Assembly: GCA_013122435.1 (NCBI GenBank) | Contig: WYDT01000015.1 | Location: 62,001-126,000, forward strand | DNA: 64,000 nucleotides | DNA from: Chloroflexi bacterium AL-N1 | GTDB lineage: Bacteria; Chloroflexota; Chloroflexia; Chloroflexales; Roseiflexaceae | Direction: 5' to 3' | In this document: piece after piece, positions 8,733 to 16,983 of the stretch | How the letters are laid out: each line of letters begins with the position of its first letter | Numbering within the stretch: the first letter of the stretch is position 1 | Translations under genes and position numbers: made by a program | The notes under the pieces: generated by a model | Told to the model about the DNA's origin: nothing | What the model saw: the letters and a program-made list of their open reading frames with translations, nothing else | The model's database searches: none

Positions 8733-9308
8733 CTATCCAAAATCGCTACCAGCATCGCCACCATCGCTATCGCCGCCCCAACCGCCAGCACCACCAGCGC
8801 CACCGCCACTACCACCATCACTATCACCACCCCAACTACTACCATCGCCACTGCTATCACTGCTGCTATAATCACCACCATCACCGCCGCCGTCGCTACT
8901 GCTCTGTGCGGCCTTTTGACGCAGTTCCTTCTCTTGCTCAGGGGTCATAAAGTCAGGCGGTGGTACCACACTACCCATCAACGCAGCGGCCCCAACTCCG
9001 GCCAGAATGATACCAACCCGCCCACCAAACGAGGACTCATTGACGGTGACTGAACCATCACTCCAGGCCGTTCGACCATACCCCTGCTCACGAGCATAGA
9101 CGATGTGTCCATTGTCAAACACACGTTTGAGAATTTGGTCGCCCAAAACCTCATCGACACCGGTCTCACCCGAGTTAGACTGCCATTCCACTTTGCCATC
9201 CGATCGACGGCGGCGCCACTCAATGCGACCATTCGTATAGATCCGTCGGACACTTTTGTCGGCCAATAGTTCGTCTTTGTATGATATCGGTTGTTGCCCA
9301 TAGATCAT
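8733..9308 (-). CDS. membrane protein with NGR/SDG motifs and a Gly/Ser/Asp-rich tail
   Basis: 191 residues starting MIYGQQPISYKDEL, chosen because GGAG lies seven bases upstream; the frame continues upstream without support. Residues 21-90 hold two related units, 'RRIYTNGRIEWRRRRSDGKV' and 'KRVFDNGHIVYAREQGYGRT' followed by 'WSDGSVTVN'. A hydrophobic segment (about 96-115, 'GRVGIILAGVGAAALMG') may span the membrane. The C-terminal 55 residues are almost only Gly, Ser and Asp, with WGGDSDGG repeated twice, and end in SDFG. The tail resembles those of TPM-type membrane proteins in composition only. Function unknown. It lies 25 bases after one paralogue gene and 11 bases before the asparagine-synthetase-like gene. 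Confidence 0.7.
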   Translation of the reverse strand: MIYGQQPISYKDELLADKSVRRIYTNGRIEWRRRRSDGKVEWQSNSGETGVDEVLGDQILKRVFDNGHIVYAREQGYGRTAWSDGSVTVNESSFGGRVGIILAGVGAAALMGSVVPPPDFMTPEQEKELRQKAAQSSSDGGGDGGDYSSSDSSGDGSSWGGDSDGGSGGGAGGAGGWGGDSDGGDAGSDFG

Positions 9309-9333
9309 GCTGTCACTCCGATAAAGGTAACAC

Positions 9334-10308
9334 TTATGTTGATATCGATGTATTCGGCCAGGACATAAAACCAATATCACGATCCTGGCTGAGATCAGGT
9401 AATCGCAACGGCGATGGTGTAAGATCAAGCAGGATACGTCGCAATGCACGTAGGAGTTGTACTGGTCGAAGCGCAGCGATCTCAGCCGACCAACCAGCTT
9501 CGAGCCAGCTTGCTTCACGTGATGAGAGATACGATGGCCAGCGCTGTTGTAACAACCCATTGCAATCGTGCGTAGCAAACAGGTGGATCTGGCGCGCATG
9601 GGTAGGACGCAACCCAATGGCACGCACCGACACATGCGAAGGGAGGACCATCTCCTCGCGTAGCTGTGTAACCAGAGCAAAACCAGCCGCACTTGCGTCG
9701 TGCAACACACAGACCTGCGCATCCGCTGTACGATCTAACATGGCATATAACATGGATGGTAGCGGCAGCACTTCATCCACATGTAAGATGATACAACTCA
9801 ATTCCATATGCAAACGGTTGGTCAGGAGCATGTGTTTGATCGATTGATCCTGACAAATGAGCACCCGCGCTACCCCGTACGCTCCTATGTCTGGAGCACT
9901 CACTGTAGCCCCAAACGTAGCTGGCACCTCTGGCATCAACAGACCCTGTGGCTGGCCACAGGTTTCACGGTATGTCCGCAGCAAATCGGCAAAACGTGCA
10001 TAGGAAAGCGGTAGTGTGCGGGTATATGGGATCGTACGGGTAAGCCACAGGGCGCCGGTAATCAAGGTGTTTGCAATAGCGAGTTGGGCGGCACGTTGTG
10101 GAACACGCTGTGCTAATACCGCCGGAAGCATCCCCAACGCGAGCATGCCAGCAGCCTGATGATGTTTGAGCCCCACAAACGGTTGTAGCGTGCGGCATAG
10201 CTCATAGTAAAGTTGGCGCTCGGTGTACACCACATGACCAGGATACGCAGCCTGAGCCATACTGTGTTTGAGTGCAGAATGAAGACCATATTGTATTATT
10301 GTGGCCAT
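9334..10308 (-). CDS. unknown protein, paralogue of the next gene upstream; Toprim/TopoVI-A-like motifs
   Basis: 324 residues; the ATG lies inside the last codons of the preceding gene (13-base overlap). Seen directly: 'YTERQLYYEL' (28-37), two hydrophobic helices (about 52-68 and 73-90), 'VLICQDQSIKHML' (149-161), 'VCVLHDASAAG' (199-209), 'IGLRPTHA' (231-238) and GFMSWP (313-318) near the C-terminus. The upstream gene has the same blocks in the same order, so the two are diverged duplicates. The order also echoes TopoVI-A/Spo11 (winged helix with Arg-x-x-Tyr-Tyr, Toprim, then LGLRPSD), but the Toprim Glu and second Asp are not conserved. That link is a hypothesis. It could equally be an unrelated Rossmann-like family. 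Confidence 0.7.
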   Translation of the reverse strand: MATIIQYGLHSALKHSMAQAAYPGHVVYTERQLYYELCRTLQPFVGLKHHQAAGMLALGMLPAVLAQRVPQRAAQLAIANTLITGALWLTRTIPYTRTLPLSYARFADLLRTYRETCGQPQGLLMPEVPATFGATVSAPDIGAYGVARVLICQDQSIKHMLLTNRLHMELSCIILHVDEVLPLPSMLYAMLDRTADAQVCVLHDASAAGFALVTQLREEMVLPSHVSVRAIGLRPTHARQIHLFATHDCNGLLQQRWPSYLSSREASWLEAGWSAEIAALRPVQLLRALRRILLDLTPSPLRLPDLSQDRDIGFMSWPNTSIST

Positions 10309-11405
10309 GACATAAACCCGACGGCCTGTGCCTGTTTTTGAGCCTGCTGTTCAGGACCTACTTCTTTAGAAGGTGGTAGCGGCTGCGAGTGCTTCGTCAT
10401 TGCATTGATAACAACACGCAGGAGACGCACGGGGCTTACGGCCAGAATGGGGCTGTAGTTTCCTTTCTTTAGCCAGTCAAATTCTTCAGCACTCAAGGGT
10501 GCTCCTGATGCTATCGTATTGTGCATACGTCGTGTCAATATTGACAATAACTCAGGAGGTGGTTTGGCCCCCAACTGCATTAATTTGTGTTGCAACACAT
10601 GGCTTGGCCGCAGCCCAAGATCGACAATGCGATGCCCTGAACTTACACCCAACGACATACCAATCGTTTGTGAGAGGAGCACACCAGATAGACTGGCGTC
10701 GTGCAAGAGCAACAAAGGAAGATCTGGTCGTGCACGGAGGGTTGTCAGCAATGTTTCTTCGGCAGGTGTAAATGGCCCCTCCGTTGGCAGCAATCCCATA
10801 TTGTACTGCTGTGGAATGCCATTTGCTTTGAGGAAAAGTAAAATATCACGTTGTGGGCAAACAAGCACAGCCTTCAATTGTGCGGGTGAAAGAGCATATT
10901 CTGATGAATGCGCCGGATGGTCAGCTGTCATCAGACCACGTGGCAGCATATTGTAGGTTTTCCGCCACTCATCAAGAACTCTTCGGGAAAAATCCTCGGG
11001 AGACACTGGCAACTTTCGATAAAAGGGGCGCGTCTGTTGAACTCCAATGAGCAGAAACACCAGACCTATACACAATATCATTGTCAAGATGAAGACCGAT
11101 CGAGAAACATCGGAAGCGACACCAATAGCAACTCCGGCAACAATAATCGAAAAGCAGCCAATGATCCCAAATCTTCTTTTCTGCTCCGTAACGGCTTTAC
11201 GAGCTAACGCATGGTGCAATTGGGCTGGGGTATACCAGATAGTTCCATTGGCACTTATCTTCTCAACGACCCGTTGAAACCGCAGATCGTGAAGCTTTAA
11301 TGGACTTGTTTTTGGTTCAAATGCAAAACGCTGTTTGCACTTACGACAACATCGACCACCACGTTCTTTGTAAAGTAGATTCGCGGAACAATGTGGGCAT
11401 TGCAT
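10296..11405 (-). CDS. zinc-ribbon membrane protein, paralogue of the downstream gene
   Basis: 369 residues starting MQCPHCSANLLY, with GGGAG upstream; it begins 19 bases after the cupin gene. A zinc ribbon (C3, C6, C20, C23) is followed by 'YTPAQLHHAL' (58-67), two membrane helices (80-99 'GIIGCFSIIVAGVAIGVAS' and 103-121 'SVFILTMILCIGLVFLLIG'), then 'AVLVCPQRDILLFLKANG' (179-196), 'LLLLHDASLSG' (231-241), 'DLGLRPSHV' (262-270), 'SPVRLLR' and GFMSWPQ at the very end. Blocks align one to one with the paralogue, which lacks the ribbon. Where the paralogue has Tyr-Tyr this one has His-His. No named family recognised; a degenerate Toprim-like core is the leading guess. Confidence 0.7.
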   Translation of the reverse strand: MQCPHCSANLLYKERGGRCCRKCKQRFAFEPKTSPLKLHDLRFQRVVEKISANGTIWYTPAQLHHALARKAVTEQKRRFGIIGCFSIIVAGVAIGVASDVSRSVFILTMILCIGLVFLLIGVQQTRPFYRKLPVSPEDFSRRVLDEWRKTYNMLPRGLMTADHPAHSSEYALSPAQLKAVLVCPQRDILLFLKANGIPQQYNMGLLPTEGPFTPAEETLLTTLRARPDLPLLLLHDASLSGVLLSQTIGMSLGVSSGHRIVDLGLRPSHVLQHKLMQLGAKPPPELLSILTRRMHNTIASGAPLSAEEFDWLKKGNYSPILAVSPVRLLRVVINAMTKHSQPLPPSKEVGPEQQAQKQAQAVGFMSWPQ

Positions 11406-11424
11406 ATATGAACGTTCTCCCTGT

Positions 11425-12201
11425 TTAAGTACTTTCCAATAGCCAGGCAATCCTTCGTAGCTGTGCCGCAATCCGTTCGCGCCATGTCAGGTTGGCATGA
11501 AATGAACTATGTTGCATCTCATTCTCCAGGTGTCGTAAGGCATGTGCAAGTGTGTGATAATCAATATTTGTTGCTGGAGAAATGGTCGCAGTATCCCGTA
11601 AACTGTAGCTGTGATGATGCCCGTACACAGACTCAACGGCTTCGTGTGGCTCCATCAGAGCATGTTGGTCCACGTAGCGTTCTGCCTGGGTCGCAGTAAT
11701 GGCATACGCCTCATGATCGATGCCCATCCCAGTATTGGCAATCACCAACAGCAACGGATCAGCGGCACGATTGTTAAAGGAATGGGGCATCATCGCAGGG
11801 ATGCGTAACAATGTGCCTGGGAACAGTCGGACATGCACAACCTGTTGACGCGCAAAATCGTACAGACCACAGGACGCATACCCCTGACTCAGCACAAAGT
11901 GTTCGGCCCCATGGGCGTGTGGTGTGAAGGCACTATGCGCCTGCACAGAGCCAAGTTTGTAGGTGGCATTACTTGGGTTCTGGTCAGATGTGGCTGCATC
12001 ACCAATCAGATATCGGGTAAACTGCCCGTCATCAATAAAACGCAGGAACTCCTCACGGTCATTTGGGGTGGTGTTTGGACGCAAACTTCGTGCGGTACCA
12101 CGAGTGACGCAATGGATCGTGCCATGGGGATCAAGCAGATACACCTCTGCTCCAGCGGGGAGCACTCGTTGCAAGTAATGTAGATAGTTTGTGCGATGCA
12201 T
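11425..12201 (-). CDS. cupin-domain protein
   Basis: 258 residues. The central cupin barrel has motif 1 'SAFTPHAHGAEHFVLSQG' (metal ligand candidates H95, H97, E100 or H101) and motif 2 'FPGTLLRIPAMMPHSFNN' with H140. The N-terminal part 'AGAEVYLLDPHGTIHCVTRG' and the C-terminal helical part are not recognised. Metal-dependent dioxygenases, isomerases and sugar-binding regulators share this fold, so the reaction cannot be given. GAGG precedes the ATG closely. It is the first gene of the five-gene minus-strand operon, and its promoter should lie in 12202-12509. Confidence 0.8.
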   Translation of the reverse strand: MHRTNYLHYLQRVLPAGAEVYLLDPHGTIHCVTRGTARSLRPNTTPNDREEFLRFIDDGQFTRYLIGDAATSDQNPSNATYKLGSVQAHSAFTPHAHGAEHFVLSQGYASCGLYDFARQQVVHVRLFPGTLLRIPAMMPHSFNNRAADPLLLVIANTGMGIDHEAYAITATQAERYVDQHALMEPHEAVESVYGHHHSYSLRDTATISPATNIDYHTLAHALRHLENEMQHSSFHANLTWRERIAAQLRRIAWLLEST

Positions 12202-12509
12202 AACCTCGATCCATAAAATATAGTTGTTCCGTTAGCTGTTTATATTATTTCGGCTTTATTTATAGGCATGTACACGAAGAAGTTTCAACTTGTTACAAAA
12301 AGTCCTTTTTGATTTTGCACATACAGATCACATTATTGTGCATGCCTCACCAAAAGTATATGCCGAAAACGTTGCAACTGACAAGTTTGCCCTATATCAA
12401 CAGGCTGTCCTCCATTTTGCCCACTTCTACCAGCAATGGTACAATTTCTGCATACATAACAAACCTTTGCGAACACACGAATACACGACTGTACTGTGGA
12501 GAAATATCA
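12202..12509. other. divergent intergenic region
   Basis: About 308 bases between the cupin operon (minus) and the molybdopterin oxidoreductase (plus). The cupin-proximal half is AT-rich (12215-12270). The reading frame of the oxidoreductase stays open through the right half, but the only start with a good ribosome site is at 12510. No operator-like palindrome stands out. Confidence 0.5.
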
Positions 12510-14591
12510 ATGACGACCCAGACCGATATAACCTATGTACGTGGTGCCTGCCCCCACGATTGCCCGGATACCTGCGCCACCATCACCGAAGTGCAAGATG
12601 GACACGCCATTCGCTTCTATGCCGACAAAGAGCATCCCATCACCAAAGGATGGCTGTGTGCCAAAGTGCGGCCCTATCTGGAGCGCGTCTACGACCCCCA
12701 TCGACTGACGTATCCCGTACGCCGGGTTGGGCCAAAAGGAAGTGGGCAGTGGGAGCGTATTTCATGGGATGCTGCTATCGATGAAATCACCACCCGCTGG
12801 AAACGCATCATCGCAGAGCATAGCGCTGCGGCGATTCTCCCGTATTCCTACAGCGGTACCCTGGGCTTGCTCCAACTGGCGGTATGCAACACGCGTTTGT
12901 GGAATCGCATGGGGGCCAGTGGGTTAGAACGTGCCATCTGTGGTGCCGCCGCTGAAGCTGCCACAGAAGCGACTCTAGGCGCGCGGTGGTCACCCGACCC
13001 CACTGATGTACTGCACAGCAACCTGGTCCTCATCTGGGGCCACAATCCTGCCAGCACCAACCCGCACTTTATGCCGTTGTTGCGAGAGGCGCAGAAGCAA
13101 GGTACACACGTCATTGTGATCGACCCACGGCGCACCCTCACCGCACGTTCAGCCAATGAGCACATTCAGCCCCGCCCGGCCACAGATGGTGCACTGGCGT
13201 TGGGGATGCTGCATGTCATCTTTAGCGAAGCGTTACACGATGAACCCTGGTTGGAGGCAAACTCGGTTGGTTGGCGCGAACTGCATGACCGTGCGTTGCA
13301 GTATCCCCCGACACGTGTCGCTGAGATCACGAGTCTTTCAGAAGCGACGATCATTGACCTGGCACGACGTTATGCTACAACCAAACCGGCCCTGCTCAAA
13401 ACGGCTGATGGCATTCAACGACATGGTAATGGTGGTCAAACCTTTCGTGCTCTGTGCTGTCTTCCAGCCGTGGTTGGACAGATTGGTGTGCGTGGTGGTG
13501 GGTTGTTTTACAGCACCAGCGGTTATGTCAAATGGAATGCTGGAGCAGTTGGACACGCGACAGAATGCCCACCGATACCACGGATTGTCAACATGAATAG
13601 ATTGGGGGCTGCTCTCACCGGCGAAGTGCAGGGCCCACCCATCATGTCGCTGTTTGTCTTCTGTGCCAATCCCGTCACCTCGACTCCCAATGCAGGACTC
13701 ATTGTCAAAGGAATGCAGCGCGAGGATCTGTTTACAGTTGTGCATGAGCTTTTTATGACCGACACGGCGCAGTATGCCGACATCGTGCTTCCGGCCACGA
13801 GTCAACTTGAACATGTCGACCTGCACAAAGCCTACGGGCATCGCTATCTACAGTACAATCACGCGGCGATTCCAGCACCAGGTGAGGCCAAAAGCAACTG
13901 GGATGTGATGCGCCTCCTGGCACAAGGCATGGGCTATGATGAACCATGGCTCCAGGAAAGCGCCGAGGATGTGCTCCGTGGGATACTTGATACAACACGT
14001 ACCAACAACCCACATCTGCAAGGAGTAACCCTGGAGCGTTTGCAGGCAGAAGGAACGGTGCCGCTTTTCTTCTCGCCTGAGCAGGAAATACCATTCGCAG
14101 ATGGTCATTTTCCAACACCCTCTGGTAAAGTCGAGCTACGGTGCGATGCGCTGGCACAGAATGGCTTCGACCCACTGCCATCCTACACTTCACCGCTGGA
14201 GTTCCAGCAACATACCAATGGGTACAACGATACGCTGATGCTCATCTCTGGTGCCTCACATCATTTTGTGTCGAGCAGCATGGCCAATCAACCCAGCCTG
14301 ATGGCCAGAGAGGGGCAGCCGTTTGTGGAAATCAACCCGGCAGATGCAGCAGCACGGGGCATCACACACGGCGACAAAGTTGTGGTTGAAAATACCCGCG
14401 GTTGGTGCGAGCTACAGGCCATGGTCACCGACGATGTGCCACCTGGTGTTGCGGTGGCACCCAAGGGTCCCTGGGCCCAACATACGACTGCACAGCGGAA
14501 TATCAACTGGACCACTCCTGATACGCTGGCTGATCTGGCCGGACAAAGTACGTTTCATAGCAACATCGTCCAGATCAGACGGGCGCTGTGA
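12510..14591 (+). CDS. molybdopterin-dependent oxidoreductase with one [4Fe-4S] cluster
   Basis: 693 residues from MTTQTDITYVRGACPHD; GGAG lies eight bases before this ATG. Cysteines C14, C18, C22 and C50 (CPHDCPDTC then 'GWLCAK') match the cluster site of the DMSO-reductase/formate-dehydrogenase superfamily. Further motifs are 'NRMGASGLERAICGAA', 'LVLIWGHNPASTNPHFMPLL', 'VIVIDPRRTLTA', and the C-terminal dinucleotide-binding domain 'VEINPADAAARGITHGDKVV' with 'GWCELQAMVTDDVPPGV'. No Tat signal and no partner subunit are visible, so it is probably a cytoplasmic monomeric enzyme. The substrate is unknown; annotation in databases is usually 'molybdopterin oxidoreductase family'. Confidence 0.9.
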   Translation: MTTQTDITYVRGACPHDCPDTCATITEVQDGHAIRFYADKEHPITKGWLCAKVRPYLERVYDPHRLTYPVRRVGPKGSGQWERISWDAAIDEITTRWKRIIAEHSAAAILPYSYSGTLGLLQLAVCNTRLWNRMGASGLERAICGAAAEAATEATLGARWSPDPTDVLHSNLVLIWGHNPASTNPHFMPLLREAQKQGTHVIVIDPRRTLTARSANEHIQPRPATDGALALGMLHVIFSEALHDEPWLEANSVGWRELHDRALQYPPTRVAEITSLSEATIIDLARRYATTKPALLKTADGIQRHGNGGQTFRALCCLPAVVGQIGVRGGGLFYSTSGYVKWNAGAVGHATECPPIPRIVNMNRLGAALTGEVQGPPIMSLFVFCANPVTSTPNAGLIVKGMQREDLFTVVHELFMTDTAQYADIVLPATSQLEHVDLHKAYGHRYLQYNHAAIPAPGEAKSNWDVMRLLAQGMGYDEPWLQESAEDVLRGILDTTRTNNPHLQGVTLERLQAEGTVPLFFSPEQEIPFADGHFPTPSGKVELRCDALAQNGFDPLPSYTSPLEFQQHTNGYNDTLMLISGASHHFVSSSMANQPSLMAREGQPFVEINPADAAARGITHGDKVVVENTRGWCELQAMVTDDVPPGVAVAPKGPWAQHTTAQRNINWTTPDTLADLAGQSTFHSNIVQIRRAL

Positions 14592-14753
14592 ACCATACAT
14601 CTACTGTAGATCGCTGCAAACCAACCAAGAAACCGATATTATACGTAGTACCATAACACAGGCTTGAAAAGAGATGTTTCGTTCGCAACGAAGTATCTAA
14701 TGTGAGCGTGCTGGTACGATTTCGATGCAACCCAAACGCTCAGGGAGATTGGT

Positions 14754-16415
14754 ATGGCTAAACCTATCATCCTTACGGTTGATGACGATCCCGAGGTTTT
14801 ACGCGCCATCGAGCGCGATATGCGACGGCAGTATGGCAGCGAATACCGTGTCATTCGCGCTAATTCAGGCGCATCTGCTATCGATACTCTCAAACAACTC
14901 AAACTACGCAATGATGCCGTGGCACTCTTGCTCTCCGACCAACGCATGCCCCAGATGTCGGGCATAGATTTTTTAGAACAGGCACAGGAATACTATCCTG
15001 AAGCAAAACGTGCCTTGCTAACAGCCTATGCCGACACGGACGCTGCTATTGGTGCCATCAACACAGCACGGGTAGACTACTATCTGATGAAGCCATGGGA
15101 CCCACCCGATCAGCAACTCTATCCGGTCATCAATGATCTCCTTGATGATTGGCGCGCCCACTTCCGCCCACCATTTGATGGCATTCGGGTTATTGGGCAT
15201 CGCTGGTCGGCACAGACATATCAAATCAAGGACTTCTTGGCGCGTAACCAGATACCCTATCAATCACTCGATATCGAGATCGATCCCGAGGCCAAGCATC
15301 TACTGGAGATGGCCGATGTTGATCAGTCGCAGTTGCCGTTGGTACTTTTTGGAAATGGAACCAGCATGCCTGCGCCAACCAACATACAGATTGCCGAACA
15401 GATTGGGTTACAAACACGTGCAGAAAAACCCTTCTACGATCTTCTAATTGTTGGCGGTGGCCCATCGGGATTGGCAGCTGCAGTATATGGCGCATCCGAA
15501 GGCTTGCGAACGGTACTCGTCGAACGCGAGGCCCCCGGTGGACAAGCGGGAACCAGTTCACGTATCGAGAACTATCTGGGCTTTCCCTCCGGCCTGAGTG
15601 GTGGCGATCTGGCCCGCCGTGCAGTGGCACAGGCCCGTCGCTTTGGTGTGGAGATTCTCACCCCACAAGAGGTGAGTAACCTTCGATTGGATGGCCCTTA
15701 CCGTATCGTGACATTAGCCGATGGAAGTGAGATTAGCTGTCATGCGTTGCTTGTCGCTACTGGTGTTTCCTATCGGAAACTCAATGTGCCAGGCATAGAT
15801 AAGCTCATTGGCGCTGGCGTATACTATGGCGCTGCCGTAACTGAGGCTATCGCCAATTCAGGTGAGGATGTCTACATTGTCGGCGGCGCAAACTCCGCCG
15901 GTCAGGCGGCCATCTATCTCGCCAACTATGCACGCAAAGTAGTGTTGCTCGTACGCGGCGAAGGATTGGCCAAAAGCATGTCAAACTATCTGATCGAGCG
16001 GATCGAGAAGACTGACAATATGGAGGTATGGCCATACACCAATGTGACTGAGGTTCATGGCGATCAGGCACTTGAGGCCATTACTATACACAACAGCCAG
16101 ACGAACGAGGATCAAAAAGTGCCAACGACTGGGTTGTTCCTCTTCATCGGCGCCCAACCGCGCACCGACTGGCTTGGTGATACGGTTGAACGTGATCAAA
16201 ATGGCTTTATCCTTTCGGGTAATGACCTTCTGCAAGAGGGCAAACGACCCAAAGACTGGCAACTTGATCGTGATCCGTATCTGCTCGAAACCAGTATTCC
16301 AGGTATCTTTGTTGCCGGTGATGTGCGATCAGGCTCGATCAAGCGGGTGGCCTCTGGTGTCGGCGAAGGCTCGATAGCCGTACAATTTGTGCATCGTTAT
16401 CTTGCTTCGATCTAA
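14754..16415 (+). CDS. receiver + glutaredoxin-like + thioredoxin-reductase-like fusion flavoprotein
   Basis: 553 residues. A receiver domain comes first ('IILTVDDDPEVL', acidic D10-D12, phosphoacceptor D62 in 'LLLSDQRMPQMSG', K in 'YLMKPWDPP'). A glutaredoxin-like segment follows (about 143-220, 'IRVIGHRWSAQTYQIKDFLA', 'LPLVLFGNG'). The rest is a thioredoxin-reductase-type flavoprotein: 'LLIVGGGPSGLAAAVYGASE', 'GGQAGTSSRIENYLGFP', 'VYIVGGANSAGQAAIYLA' and 'IPGIFVAGDVRSGS'. The redox CxxC of true reductases is replaced ('GVYYGAAVTEA') and the glutaredoxin-like part has no Cys pair. It could be a phospho-regulated NAD(P)H oxidase or sensor. The kinase gene two genes downstream is a likely partner. 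Confidence 0.88.
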   Translation: MAKPIILTVDDDPEVLRAIERDMRRQYGSEYRVIRANSGASAIDTLKQLKLRNDAVALLLSDQRMPQMSGIDFLEQAQEYYPEAKRALLTAYADTDAAIGAINTARVDYYLMKPWDPPDQQLYPVINDLLDDWRAHFRPPFDGIRVIGHRWSAQTYQIKDFLARNQIPYQSLDIEIDPEAKHLLEMADVDQSQLPLVLFGNGTSMPAPTNIQIAEQIGLQTRAEKPFYDLLIVGGGPSGLAAAVYGASEGLRTVLVEREAPGGQAGTSSRIENYLGFPSGLSGGDLARRAVAQARRFGVEILTPQEVSNLRLDGPYRIVTLADGSEISCHALLVATGVSYRKLNVPGIDKLIGAGVYYGAAVTEAIANSGEDVYIVGGANSAGQAAIYLANYARKVVLLVRGEGLAKSMSNYLIERIEKTDNMEVWPYTNVTEVHGDQALEAITIHNSQTNEDQKVPTTGLFLFIGAQPRTDWLGDTVERDQNGFILSGNDLLQEGKRPKDWQLDRDPYLLETSIPGIFVAGDVRSGSIKRVASGVGEGSIAVQFVHRYLASI

Positions 16416-16431
16416 AGACATGGAATACGCC

Positions 16432-16983
16432 ATGAAAAAATCTGATGCGTTACGTATCATCGTACGCCGAGGGCAACCTGAAGACTTTAAGCATATCAAT
16501 GACCTTGCTGCTACTGCAATCTATCCTGCCTTCGCGCATCCTGAGTTAACAGATGAGCAGCAGGCTGAAAATCGACGTATTGTTGGTATGACACACAATG
16601 CATGCGTGCAATCTTTGCAAGATGCCGATCGAGCCGTGTTTGTTGCCCACTATGAGGGAGCCCTTGCTGGGTTTGTGATAGCGGACAAAGCCACACAGCC
16701 ATGTCCAGAAATCGATTGGTTCATTGTCTTCCCAACTTTTCAAGGACATGGTGTAGCGCAGGAATTGATGGCAACTGCATTAGCATGGATTGGACCAGAC
16801 ACTGATGTGATGCTTGGAGTGATTCACTACAATACCAGAGCCATTGCTTTCTACCAAAAACACGGGTTTGAGGACACCGACCAGATTATAGGAAAGCATA
16901 AAATTCCTCGCACACTCATGATCAGAAAGAAAATCACTGACGATGTTTCACGCAGTACTGCTACATTGAACTGCAATCAATAA
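16432..16983 (+). CDS. GNAT family N-acetyltransferase
   Basis: 183 residues from MKKSDALRIIVRRG with GGA nine bases upstream; an ATG four codons earlier (16420) is also possible. The GNAT fold is seen in 'IIVRRGQPEDFKHINDLA', 'AVFVAHYEGALAGFVIAD', the acetyl-CoA loop 'FPTFQGHGVAQELMATAL' and 'VIHYNTRAIAFYQKHGFE'. The target is unknown. It lies between the receiver-flavoprotein fusion (17 bases) and the cNMP-binding kinase, whose ATG overlaps its stop (TAATG), so the three genes form one operon. Confidence 0.85.
   Translation: MKKSDALRIIVRRGQPEDFKHINDLAATAIYPAFAHPELTDEQQAENRRIVGMTHNACVQSLQDADRAVFVAHYEGALAGFVIADKATQPCPEIDWFIVFPTFQGHGVAQELMATALAWIGPDTDVMLGVIHYNTRAIAFYQKHGFEDTDQIIGKHKIPRTLMIRKKITDDVSRSTATLNCNQ

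Noticed and set aside
8689..8950. Pro/His-rich frames opposite the Gly-rich tail
   Set aside because: They are the other-strand and shifted readings of the GGN-rich codons and have no ribosome site.
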